Part shown: one piece after another, positions 10,368 through 20,957 of the stretch | Numbering within the stretch: the first letter of the stretch is position 1 | Layout of the letters: each line of letters begins with the position of its first letter | NCBI GenBank assembly: GCA_017562135.1 | Contig: QEYB01000128.1 | Span: 1-64,000, forward strand | DNA from: Dipylidium caninum | Taxonomy: Eukaryota > Platyhelminthes > Cestoda > Cyclophyllidea > Dipylidiidae | Reading direction: 5' to 3' | Length of the DNA: 64,000 nt | Made by a program: the position numbers and the translations under genes | The notes under the pieces: generated by a model | What the model saw: only the letters and a program-made list of their open reading frames with translations | Database searches by the model: none | What the model was told of the DNA's origin: nothing

Positions 10368-11298
10368 TTTACCTGCCTCTAATTGTAATTGCCTCTGATG
10401 CGCTCGTCCTGCTACTCCCCCACTAACGCCGCACCGCGGTGCGGCAGCTGGGCTCGCGCGCCGCAGCGTCTGTCGCGGTTCCGCACCTGCGTAGGGTGAG
10501 CGCGACCACCGCACTATGAACAGTCTCCCCCTTGGACCCATGCTCCGCACAGCGCACTCCCGTTCTCACCGGCGTATGGTATAGGGCACATCGCGTCTGC
10601 CCCCTCACACCTTATACTGGCACGGGCGCGTGCCTCGCAGCCTCTCCACCTCCGATTCGACCGTGGGTTAGCAGGAGCCTCTGGCCATGTGAGCACACGG
10701 GTAACGCTGTGCCCTGGGGGCCCCTCTTGCCTCTGTCAAACGCGTGCACCAATGCACACGAGAAGCTTCGTGGGCTTTTGCCCTGCGTGCTGCCGCACCT
10801 TCAGCGTAGCCGCGCGGCGACCCCGCCGCCCCAGTCTCCTTCCTCCCCGCCCCCGCCCCCGCCCCCGCCCCCGCTAACCCCCCACCCCATCCCCCCGACC
10901 GCCTACAGGGCTGATCCACTCGCCTCCACCCTCGTGGTGCACCTCGTGACACCGGCGACCTCTCTCTCCACCACCATCTACCTCACACTACCACAAAAGC
11001 AGTCTTCCTTCCTGGCCAACCGTGCACTCCATTGCGTCTAACCTTAGAGATAAGCTACCACATGCACCAACATCCACCCTCTACCCCGGGACACCCACAC
11101 CCACACCCACACCCACACCCACACCCACACCCACACCCACACTTACACCCACAACGACTCCCACTCCGACTCCGACTCCGACTCCGACTCCGACTCCGAC
11201 TCCGAATCCTATACAGACAGACAGACAGATAGACGGGCAGACGGCCAGACGGCCAGACGGACAGATGGACAGACGGATAGACAGACAGACTGACGGAG

Positions 11299-11337
<39 letters not shown>

Positions 11338-11772
11338 CAGAGAGGGGGGGCGACTCGAGCGTGGCGTTGTGTAGCAGTGCTGCTGCCTGTTCTCATGGCT
11401 GGGAAAGCGCGGTGGAGCGAGCCAGGAGTGCGGAGGGAGCGAAGGCGACGAAGGCGACGATGGGATATGCAATTGGATGCGTGGCGACGGACAGATTGGC
11501 GGAGAAAGAGGGTTTTTGGGGGACTCCTAGCGGCCGGGAGGGATACTACTGAAGCGTGAGAAGTATGTGTGCTCTAGCGCACTGACAGGCGGGTGGGACG
11601 TGGTGGTGGCGAAGGGCGTGATGGTTGAGTCGGGGAGGGGAGAAGATGCCAGCGTGGCGGGAGTGGCGCATGGAGGCGGCGAAGGTGAGTGGCCATGGCA
11701 CTGGTCGCCAAGGCGGGACGAGGGCGGCAAGTGGGAGCGCGGCGACGAGCGGAGGCTGAGAGGCAGCTCATT

Positions 11773-11927
11773 AAACTTACCTGGCGCCGGGTTCAGGGTG
11801 ATCAGCAAGGCTCTGACCCCAGGTGGAGGCTCAGCATTGCACTCCGCTGTGTTGAAGCCTGCGACGGACTCTAATCGGGTTCGCTCGGGTGCATAGTTTT
11901 TGCCAGTGGGGAGCCTTCGGGCGTCCC
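11773..11927 (+). ncRNA. U1: U1 spliceosomal snRNA, copy 8
   Basis: RNA identical by eye to copy 2. The downstream spacer again has the GAGCAGTCTC variant (near 12078) seen in units 1 and 4. Confidence 0.95.
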
Positions 11928-12854
11928 TTTACCTGCCTCTAATTGTAATTGCCTCTGATGCGCTCGTCCTGCTACTCCCCCCACTAACGCCGCACCGCGG
12001 TGCGGCAGCTGGGCTCGCGCGCCGCAGCGTCTGTCGCGGTTCCGCACCTGCGTAGGGTGAGCGCGACCACCGCACTATGAGCAGTCTCCCCCTTGGACCC
12101 ATGCTCCGCACAGCGCACTCCCGTTCTCACCGGCGTATGGTATAGGGCACATCGCGTCTGCCCCCCTCACACCTTATACTGGCACGGGCGCGTGCCTCGC
12201 AGCCTCTCCACCTCCGATTCGACCGCGGGTTAGCAGGAGCCTCTGGCCATGTGAGCACACGGGTAACGCTGTGCCCTGGGGGCCCCTCTTGCCTCTGTCA
12301 AACGCGTGCACCAATGCACACGAGAAGCTTCGTGGGCTTTTGCCCTGCGTGCTGCCGCACCTTCAGCGTAGCCGCGCGGCGACCCCCGCCCCAGTCTCCT
12401 TCCTCCCCCGCCCCCGCCCCCGCCCCCGCCCCCGCTAACCCCCCACCCCATCCCCCGACCGCCTACAGGGCTGATCCACTCGCCTCCACCCTCGTGGTGC
12501 ACCTCGTGACACCGGCGACCTCTCTCTCCACCACCATCTACCTCACACTACCACAAAAGCAGTCTTCCTTCCTGGCCAACCGTGCACTCCATTGCGTCTA
12601 ACCTTAGAGATAAGCTACCACATGCACCAACATCCACCCTCTACCCCGGGACACCCACACCCCACACCCACACCCACACCCACACCCACACCCACACCCA
12701 CACCCACACCCACACTCCGACTCGACTCCGACTCCGACTCCGACTCCGACTCCGACTCCGAATCCTATACAGACAGACAGACAGATAGACGGGCAGACGG
12801 CCAGACGGCCAGACGGACAGATGGACAGACGGATAGACAGACAGACTGACGGAG

Positions 12855-12893
<39 letters not shown>

Positions 12894-13329
12894 CAGAGAG
12901 GGGGGGCGACTCGAGCGTGGCGTTGTGTAGCAGTGCTGCTGCCTGTTCTCATGGCTGGGAAAGCGCGGTGGAGCGAGCCAGGAGTGCGGAGGGAGCGAAG
13001 GCGACGAAGGCGACGATGGGATATGCAATTGGATGCGTGGCGACGGACAGATTGGCGGAGAAAAGAGGGTTTTTGGGGGACTCCTAGCGGCCGGGAGGGA
13101 TACTACTGAAGCGTGAGAAGTATGTGTGCTCTAGCGCACTGACAGGCGGGTGGGACGTGGTGGTGGCGAAGGGCGTGATGGTTGAGTCGGGGAGGGGAGA
13201 AGATGCCAGCGTGGCGGGAGTGGCGCATGGAGGCGGCGAAGGTGAGTGGCCATGGCACTGGTCGCCAAGGCGGGACGAGGGCGGCAAGTGGGAGCGCGGC
13301 GACGAGCGGAGGCTGAGAGGCAGCTCATT

Positions 13330-13484
13330 AAACTTACCTGGCGCCGGGTTCAGGGTGATCAGCAAGGCTCTGACCCCAGGTGGAGGCTCAGCATTGCACT
13401 CCGCTGTGTTGAAGCCTGCGACGGACTCTAATCGGGTTCGCTCGGGTGCATAGTTTTTGCCAGTGGGGAGCCTTCGGGCGTCCC
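13330..13484 (+). ncRNA. U1: U1 spliceosomal snRNA, copy 9
   Basis: RNA identical by eye to copy 2. The upstream unit has a shortened CTCCGA block that lacks the usual CTTACACCCACAACGACTCC junction. The downstream spacer carries the CCCCTTTGG and ACTCCGG variants. Confidence 0.95.
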
Positions 13485-14431
13485 TTTACCTGCCTCTAAT
13501 TGTAATTGCCTCTGATGCGCTCGTCCTGCTACTCCCCCCACTAACGCCGCACCGCGGTGCGGCAGCTGGGCTCGCGCGCCGCAGCGTCTGTCGCGGTTCC
13601 GCACCTGCGTAGGGTGAGCGCGACCACCGCACTATGAACAGTCTCCCCTTTGGACCCATGCTCCGCACAGCGCACTCCGGTTCTCACCGGCGTATGGTAT
13701 AGGGCACATCGCGTCTGCCCCCCTCACACCTTATACTGGCACGGGCGCGTGCCTCGCAGCCTCTCCACCTCCGATTCGACCGGGGGTTAGCAGGAGCCTC
13801 TGGCCATGTGAGCACACGGGTAACGCTGTGCCCTGGGGGCCCCTCTTGCCTCTGTCAAACGCGTGCACCAATGCACACGAGAAGCTTCGTGGGCTTTTGC
13901 CCTGCGTGCTGCCGCACCTTCAGCGTAGCCGCGCGGCGACCCCGCCGCCCCAGTCTCCTTCCTCCCCCGCCCCCGCCCCGCCCCCGCCCCCGCCCCCGCT
14001 AACCCCCACCGCCATCCCCCCGACCGCCTACAGGGCTGATCCACTCGCCTCCACCCTCGTGGTGCACCTCGTGACACCGGCGACCTCTCTCTCCACCACC
14101 ATCTACCTCACACTACCACAAAAGCAGTCTTCCTTCCTGGCCAACCGTGCACTCCATTGCGTCTAACCTTAGAGATAAGCTACCACATGCACCAACATCC
14201 ACCCTCTACCCCGGGACACCCACACCCACACCCACACCCACACCCACACCCACACCCACACCCACACACACACACACTTACACCACACGACTCCCACTCC
14301 GACTACGACTCCGACTCCGACTCCGACTCCGACTCCGAATCCTATACAGACAGACAGACAGATAGACGGGCAGACGGCCAGACGGCCAGACGGACAGATG
14401 GACAGACGGATAGACAGACAGACTGACGGAG

Positions 14432-14470
<39 letters not shown>

Positions 14471-14904
14471 CAGAGAGGGGGGCGACTCGAGCGTGGCGTT
14501 GTGTAGCAGTGCTGCTGCCTGTTCTCATGGCTGGGAAAGCGCGGTGGAGCGAGCCAGGAGTGCGGAGGGAGCGAAGGCGACGAAGGCGACGATGGGATAT
14601 GCAATTGGATGCGTGGCGACGGACAGATTGGCGGAGAAAGAGGGTTTTTGGGGGACTCCTAGCGGCCGGGAGGGATACTACTGAAGCGTGAGAAGTATGT
14701 GTGCTCTAGCGCACTGACAGGCGGGTGGGACGTGGTGGTGGCGAAGGGCGTGATGGTTGAGTCGGGGAGGGGAGAAGATGCCAGCGTGGCGGGAGTGGCG
14801 CATGGAGGCGGCGAAGGTGAGTGGCCATGGCACTGGTCGCCAAGGCGGGACGAGGGCGGCAAGTGGGAGCGCGGCGACGAGCGGAGGCTGAGAGGCAGCT
14901 CATT

Positions 14905-15059
14905 AAACTTACCTGGCGCCGGGTTCAGGGTGATCAGCAAGGCTCTGACCCCAGGTGGAGGCTCAGCATTGCACTCCGCTGTGTTGAAGCCTGCGACGGA
15001 CTCTAATCGGGTTCGCTCGGGTGCATAGTTTTTGCCAGTGGGGAGCCTTCGGGCGTCCC
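14905..15059 (+). ncRNA. U1: U1 spliceosomal snRNA, copy 10
   Basis: RNA identical by eye to copy 2. The downstream spacer carries the CCCCTTTGG and ACTCCGG variants and a much shortened C-rich block (about 15535-15570), which makes this the shortest unit (1517 bases). Confidence 0.95.
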
Positions 15060-15951
15060 TTTACCTGCCTCTAATTGTAATTGCCTCTGATGCGCTCGTC
15101 CTGCTACTCCCCCCACTAACGCCGCACCGCGGTGCGGCAGCTGGGCTCGCGCGCCGCAGCGTCTGTCGCGGTTCCGCACCTGCGTAGGGTGAGCGCGACC
15201 ACCGCACTATGAACAGTCTCCCCTTTGGACCCATGCTCCGCACAGCGCACTCCGGTTCTCACCGGCGTATGGTATAGGGCACATCGCGTCTGCCCCCCTC
15301 ACACCTTATACTGGCACGGGCGCGTGCCTCGCAGCCTCTCCACCTCCGATTCGACCTGGGTTAGCAGGAGCCTCTGGCCATGTGAGCACACGGGTAACGC
15401 TGTGCCCTGGGGCCCCTCTTGCCTCTGTCAAACGCGTGCACCAATGCACACGAGAAGCTTCGTGGGCTTTTGCCCTGCGTGCTGCCGCACCTTCAGCGTA
15501 GCCGCGCGGCGACCCCGCCGCCCCAGTCTCCTTCCTCCCCGCCCCGCCCCCGCCCCCGCCCCGCCCCGCACAGGGCTGATCCACTCGCCTCCACCCTCGT
15601 GGTGCACCTCGTGACACCGGCGACCTCTCTCTCCACCACCATCTACCTCACACTACCACAAAAGCAGTCTTCCTTCCTGGCCAACCGTGCACTCCATTGC
15701 GTCTAACCTTAGAGATAAGCTACCACATGCACCAACATCCACCCTCTACCCCGGGACACCACACCCACACCCACACCCACACCCACACCCACACCCACAC
15801 CCACACACACACACACCCACACGACTCCCACTCCGACTACGACTCCGACTCCGACTCCGACTCCGACTCCGAGACAGACAGACAGATAGACGGGCAGACG
15901 GCCAGACGGACAGATGGACAGACGGATAGACAGACAGACTGACGGAGAGAC

Positions 15952-15993
<42 letters not shown>

Positions 15994-16421
15994 GGGGGGC
16001 GACTCGAGCGTGGCGTTGTGTAGCAGTGCTGCTGCCTGTTCTCATGGCTGGGAAAGCGCGGTGGAGCGAGCCAGGAGTGCGGAGGGAGCGAAGGCGACGA
16101 AGGCGACGATGGGATATGCAATTGGATGCGTGGCGACGGACAGATTGGCGGAGAAAGAGGGTTTTTGGGGGACTCCTAGCGGCCGGGAGGGATACTACTG
16201 AAGCGTGAGAAGTATGTGTGCTCTAGCGCACTGACAGGCGGGTGGGACGTGGTGGTGGCGAAGGGCGTGATGGTTGAGTCGGGGAGGGGAGAAGATGCCA
16301 GCGTGGCGGGAGTGGCGCATGGAGGCGGCGAAGGTGAGTGGCCATGGCACTGGTCGCCAAGGCGGGACGAGGGCGGCAAGTGGGAGCGCGGCGACGAGCG
16401 GAGGCTGAGAGGCAGCTCATT

Positions 16422-16576
16422 AAACTTACCTGGCGCCGGGTTCAGGGTGATCAGCAAGGCTCTGACCCCAGGTGGAGGCTCAGCATTGCACTCCGCTGTG
16501 TTGAAGCCTGCGACGGACTCTAATCGGGTTCGCTCGGGTGCATAGTTTTTGCCAGTGGGGAGCCTTCGGGCGTCCC
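16422..16576 (+). ncRNA. U1: U1 spliceosomal snRNA, copy 11 (last copy)
   Basis: RNA identical by eye to copy 2, although it lies next to the degenerate right edge. The spacer diverges within about 25 bases of its 3' end (ATTGTGATTG for ATTGTAATTG, then several substitutions and insertions such as TATATTATATTAGG). The transcribed region therefore stays uniform where the spacer does not. Confidence 0.94.
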
Positions 16577-17180
16577 TTTACCTGCCTCTAATTGTGATTG
16601 CCTCTGAATGCGCTCGTCCTGCCTACTCCCCCCACTAACGCCGCACCGCGGTGCGGCAGCTGGGCTCGCGCGCGCCACCGCGTCTGTCGCGGTTCCGCAC
16701 CTGCGTAGGGTGAGTGCGACCACCGCACTATGGGCAGTCTCCCCCTGCACCCATGCTCCGCACAGCGCACTCCCGTTCTCACCGGCGTATATTATATTAG
16801 GGCACATCGCGTCTGCCCCCCTCAGACCTTATACTGGCACGGGCGCGTGCCTCGCAGCCTCTCTCACCTCCGAATTCGACCGCGGTTAGCAGGAGCCTCT
16901 GGCCATGTGAGCACAGGGTAACGCTGTGCCCTGGGGGCCCCTCTTGCCTCTGTCAAATGCGTGCACCAATGCACACGAGAAGCTTCGTGAGCTTTTGCCC
17001 TGCGTGCTGCCGCACCTTCAGCGTAGCCGCGCGGCGACCCCGCCGCCCCAGTCTCCTTCCTCCCCCGCCCCGCCCCCGCCCCCGCTAACCCGCACAGGGC
17101 TGATCCACTCGCCTCCACCCTCGTGGTGCACCTCGTGACACCGGCGACTCTCTCTCCGCCACCATTCTTACTCACCACCT
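16577..17180 (+). repeat. Degenerate right edge of the U1 array
   Basis: The last spacer keeps the overall order (palindrome region, AGCCTCTGGCCATG, shortened C-rich block, CTCCACCCTCGTGG) but carries many substitutions and small indels absent from inner units. Similarity ends near CTCTCTCCGCCACCATTC. Beyond it the sequence becomes AT- and T-rich and unlike the array. Confidence 0.85.
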
Positions 17181-17717
17181 AAATACCTATTCGTGCGTTT
17201 CATTGCCAAATTGGTCCCTTGCATTTTGGCGGTTAAAGTGAAGATTCTAATTTTTTCTACCATTTTCATTCGTTTCCCTTTTCTCTTTTTGTGCTCCCTT
17301 TTCTGTCTTTTGCCTTCTTCCACCTTCTTTTTTTCTCTTTTTTTTTTCGCTTTTTAATCTCACTCTTCCTTTCCTCCAATCCTTTATGTCGTTGTTTCCT
17401 CTATTTTTGTTATTCGTTAATCACATTTTTTCTTTTTTTGCATTACTCTCTTGTCGCTACTTCTCATTATAGGTTTATTTTCTCCCTCCTTTCGAAATCC
17501 GTCTAACTATTTTGGAAAGAAAAGATGGATGCTGTTATCATTTGATCATTTTGGAATACATGAGTTTAGGCAATATATTCACGTGTGTAGGTAGCAATGT
17601 GTACACAAGTAATGGAAATATATATGTTTTGATAGGGGATTTCGCGGTGGTAGGGAAGCATCGCCAGAAGGAGAAAGACCTGAGTGAAGAGTATGCCCAA
17701 CCATCAACTCACCTCTT
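17181..17717. other. Boundary region: T-rich tract and likely 3' untranslated region of the SH3 gene
   Basis: No gene on the + strand; 17230-17500 is rich in T and C. On the - strand this follows the stop codon of the SH3 exon and contains a polyadenylation signal. A strong splice-donor-like GAAGAG|GTGAGT lies just after the stop (intron would begin at 17712), so an alternative 3' end by splicing is possible. Confidence 0.5.
17474..17479 (-). terminator. Candidate polyadenylation signal AATAAA for the SH3 gene
   Basis: TTTATT on the + strand reads AATAAA on the - strand, about 240 bases after the stop codon of the SH3 exon. It is the first canonical hexamer found after that stop. Cleavage would be expected 10-30 bases further on, before the array edge. 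Confidence 0.45.
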
Positions 17718-19908
17718 CTACACAAGGGTGAATTTCTCAAGCTTATTTTGTCCCACTTGGATCATTGTCTTATAGGGTTCCCAATGCGTTGGATCTGAGT
17801 TGGACGACACCACAACAACTGTGGAGTGAGGGGAGCCGCTCGTCTCCTCTCCTTCCTCCTCGGCCTCCTCCTCCTCTTCAGCCTCCTGTGAGATTGGCGA
17901 ACTTCCACCGCTCTCTTCACATACCTTTCTCTCTTTTTCTACCTTCATCTGCTCCTTCGCCGCCGCCGCCGATATTCGCGAACTGCGCACATAGAGGCGC
18001 GTCCGGGGCCTTGGCTTTGAGCATATTGACGTTCCAGCCTCTGTGTCGGAAATAGACATTGTCGTCGCTGCCGTGGGCATTGTAACCATCGATTTCTTTC
18101 CTTCCATAACTTCCGCACACACATGCGACAACAGGGTCATTGGCGGGGGAGGTAGGGGGCAGGAAAAAGTAGACCCAGACTGCTGATCCAAAGATGAGCG
18201 CCTCTGACAGCTGTCATTCGGATACACATTCAAGGAGGCAGAGGACCGAGTTGCGGCGCCTTGTTGCTGTGATTGTGGCTGAGGATGTTCTTTATCGTCT
18301 ATATTGATATCAGTGGCCCCGCTAAGACTTCCACCTTTTCCACTACTCCATTCAGAGCCAGAGCTCGGCCCACGTCCAGAGTCCCTGTCTTCAATTTCAT
18401 ATACTGCGGGGATCGAAGTGAATGAGGTCTTGACTGCCGACGTAGAAGGGGTGTGGAGGCTTAACTGTGGTGAGGGGTAGACAGCGCGGCTCGGCACCGG
18501 TTCTGAGACCGTGTCACAAATGGATGAGCCTGCATTCATTTGACCACTTGACGAGGACTGAACTACATCGGGAGAAGTTGTCATGAAAACGGTGGGGTCT
18601 ACCATCTTTATAGTATAGTCTTGTGAACGCGTGTGTCGGGGAGTGATATGTGACATTCGTGGAGTGCTATTGGGGTGGACGATAGAGCATATAATGCGTG
18701 GGACGAAACCGACTGGACCTGTTCCAGACCCATGATCCGAGCACCACTTCTGCGCCAAGAACCACCCGGTGGTGGGCGATGTTTTATCCGGATTCGTACC
18801 TGGATAAGGGATGATTCTTAAGAAATCACCTCGATGGACACTTATAACTTTGTACTTTTCAATCCACTCCAAGGTGGGGAAGAAATCCTCCACCGCTCTG
18901 GCAATAATCTGTACAAAATTGGGGTCTTTAGAAGGGCTGCTTGCTGGCCAAGGTCTTGAAAATGTACTCCCTGTTAGGTTGAGAGTCTGTGGGCGACTGC
19001 ATTGACGGGTAGAGGGATACCATGGCATGACTTGTGGAGCTGCAACAGATGGGTGAGCAAGAGACTGATAAGGGTGATGGAGTGTTCGTTTTAACTGTGG
19101 AGTGAAGTGAATCGGCGCTGCGTTAAGGAGCTTTCCACCATTCGTCAACTTCCAGCAAAGATCGAATTCATTGTCGCCCTCACTAGACGAGCTGCTGGAA
19201 GAAGAATCCGTGGAAGTTGAGGGAGATCGCGATGAGAAATGGGCAGTTTCTCGTCGATTGCGCCTTGAGGGCTGTTTTTTACGCCGGTGCCGAGTAGACA
19301 TAGTGGAAGTTCTGGATATTTCAAAACTGGAAGAGGAAGAGTCCGAACTAGGACAATTTCTTGAGTGATGAGTCGAAGGAGACGCACGTTTACTCCGGTC
19401 ACTATCGCTTTTCCTTCCTAACTCACCAGCACCAGCATTTTCTTCATCCGTGCTGTCGCTGAGATCATCTTCATCCCCTGTGGATAAAGAAAGCCACTGA
19501 CTCTCGGCAGTTGTTTGCGCTATCATTGAGAGGGCCAAGCTGTTTTCCGGCCGCTTAGGTTTTGGACATTGTCCAGTAGTGGCCGACGTTGCAGGCGGCG
19601 ATGGGCTAGCAGAAGCCTGCCACACTTGGGTGGGTTTAATAGATTCGAAAGTTACCATAGCTGAACAGGATCGTCGAGAAGACATACTCCTTGTTCGCAT
19701 AGACCCACCAAAACGATGGTCTTCACTGAAGATTCGTGTCGAGGTCTCCTTCCCATAATGGGACTTGCGTTGACTTCGAACATCAGGCGTGGCGGCCTTA
19801 GCTCCACTCTCCCGAAGCTCCCATCTCGGGTCCTGCAAGTTCTCGTTGCGTTGGGATCGTTGTTGCGACTTCGCCTTGGACTTTTTCGACAGCACATGCA
19901 ACATTGGC
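17718..19908 (-). CDS. Large exon of an SH3-domain protein, probably C-terminal
   Basis: An open frame of about 729 codons with stop TAG. The exon probably starts at an acceptor (TTTTCTTGCCACCGTAG, ending at 19909), so the first ATG (19904) need not be the protein start. Counting from that ATG, residues 1-325 are Ser/Arg/Lys-rich and disordered, with acidic and poly-Ser stretches (143-156, 189-193, 231-241). An SH3 domain lies at about 330-409: an ARAVEDF version of the ALYDF motif, YKVISVHRGDFLRII, the Trp of GWFLAQK and GPVGFVPRIICSIV, with a longer than usual loop before GWF. The tail is Ser/Pro/Gln-rich, with a proline stretch (585-588) and an acidic run (675-686) near the end. SH3 domains bind proline-rich ligands, so a cytoplasmic adaptor role is inferred. 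I do not recognise the family. Confidence 0.85.
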
Positions 19909-20124
19909 CTACGGTGGCAAGAAAACCAGCTCAGTCAGTCTTGGTCTCAAAAACCTACCACCTCCCGGTGGAAACTAAACGGTGAGGGACACTTCTGAAA
20001 GTCGTGATTAATTACTACACTCTCCAACCAATGAAATCGCACCTTTTCGCACAAACTCAGACAAGCGTATATGAATCATTGAGTTCTTTGTTATCTTTGT
20101 TATTTTTTCAGTTGGCTGGCTTAC

Positions 20125-20190
20125 CTTCGTTCGAAAATAAAAAAATTCCATTTATGCTGATACAGAATGAGCGGTGCGACTCCAAAATGC
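20125..20190 (-). CDS. Upstream exon of the SH3-domain gene (66 nt)
   Basis: Acceptor GCACTTGTGTGCAG is followed by an open stretch encoding HFGVAPLILYQHKWNFFIFE, then a strong donor, CGAAG|GTAAGC. The exon ends with two bases of a codon, which is exactly the phase the SH3 exon needs (G CCA ATG). The intervening intron (19909-20124) would be 216 nt, GT to TAG. The aromatic and aliphatic run is hydrophobic enough for part of a membrane segment, but too short here to be sure. Matching phase and good splice sites support the call; no homology does. Confidence 0.5.
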
Positions 20191-20882
20191 CTGCACACAA
20201 GTGCGCAGTATGGCTCTCGGGTGTTCCTTGTTCCCGTGCCGACTGGGTACGAGATCGTACAGTTTTGGAGTTATCTACGGACGCATATCACACAATAATA
20301 ATGCCCAACGTTGTGAGCCACGTTTGTCTCTCTTGTCGGTGTTGATGGCCAGTGCAAGTGCTCTGCACTAGGCAGCTCAAAACACCTTGAATCAAGCTGG
20401 CAGGACACAATTGAAGCATTTGTACATGAGGACTTAATAGTCAAAGATACTCCTGCCAACTGAGGATGTTAGGCTGTATGCAAGAAACTCGGAAATCAAT
20501 CATGTCATCATGGGGCATATGGACGAGTTCAGCTGTTCCAACAATGTCAATCGTCCATGTCAATCGTCCTTCCCAGCTCATGGTTACCGAGGAGGAATTA
20601 CACTTATGTCGACGAAAACGACGGCCCCCACATAGACGAAGTGGATGCTCAATTGAGGCAGTAGAGCGATGTAACAGAAAACACTCAGGAGAGGTAGTGG
20701 GAGTATGCAGGCCGAAAGCTTACGATTCGAAGCTATTGCATGTCGATGAAAATGTTTTGTAGTATGACACCCCCGAATGTTAGCATTTGACTAGGGCGTC
20801 TTCCCTCGCAATGCGGACTTCGGGAAATGTTCACGAAGAGAATAATTCGTCTCTTTGACCAATGAAAAATTGTTCTTCTTAC

Positions 20883-20957
20883 AGGTGGAGTCAGCTTATC
20901 TTCGCGCCGTATTTCTTCTGCCACATGCGCAATAACCACAGTCGTTTTGTAACTGGA
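20883..20957 (-). CDS. Candidate upstream exon (75 nt), same strand
   Basis: Acceptor TTGTTGTCTCAG and donor CCACCT|GTAAGA flank a 25-codon open frame, phase 0 at both ends, encoding SSYKTTVVIAHVAEEIRRED and a few more residues. It does not join in phase to the exon at 20125-20190, so a further exon would be needed between them. Alternatively it is chance. The stretch 20191-20882 otherwise shows nothing. Confidence 0.25.

Larger units (their letters stand above)
1..17180 (+). repeat. Tandem array of about 10.7 U1 snRNA repeat units (1.52-1.61 kb each)
   Basis: Successive U1 genes start 1605, 1582, 1595, 1572, 1590, 1577, 1560, 1557, 1575 and 1517 bases apart, all head to tail on the + strand. 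Away from simple repeats the internal units are nearly identical. Length differences come mainly from simple-sequence blocks within each unit. In order after U1 these are a GC-rich spacer with a palindrome, a C-rich hexamer block, a CCCACA block, a CTCCGA block, a GACA/GACG block and a GA block, then about 400 bases of unique sequence leading to the next U1. The array is markedly more GC-rich than the rest of the window. Its left edge is truncated by the window start and degenerate; its right edge decays from about 16600 and similarity stops near 17180. Open frames within it, rich in Pro, His, Thr, Ser or Arg, are translations of simple repeats and not genes. Confidence 0.97.

Noticed and set aside
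1..17180. Interpretation of the array as a plain satellite or telomere-like repeat
   Set aside because: The hexamer blocks superficially suggest this, but every unit carries a structured, invariant U1 gene and the unit is long and complex.
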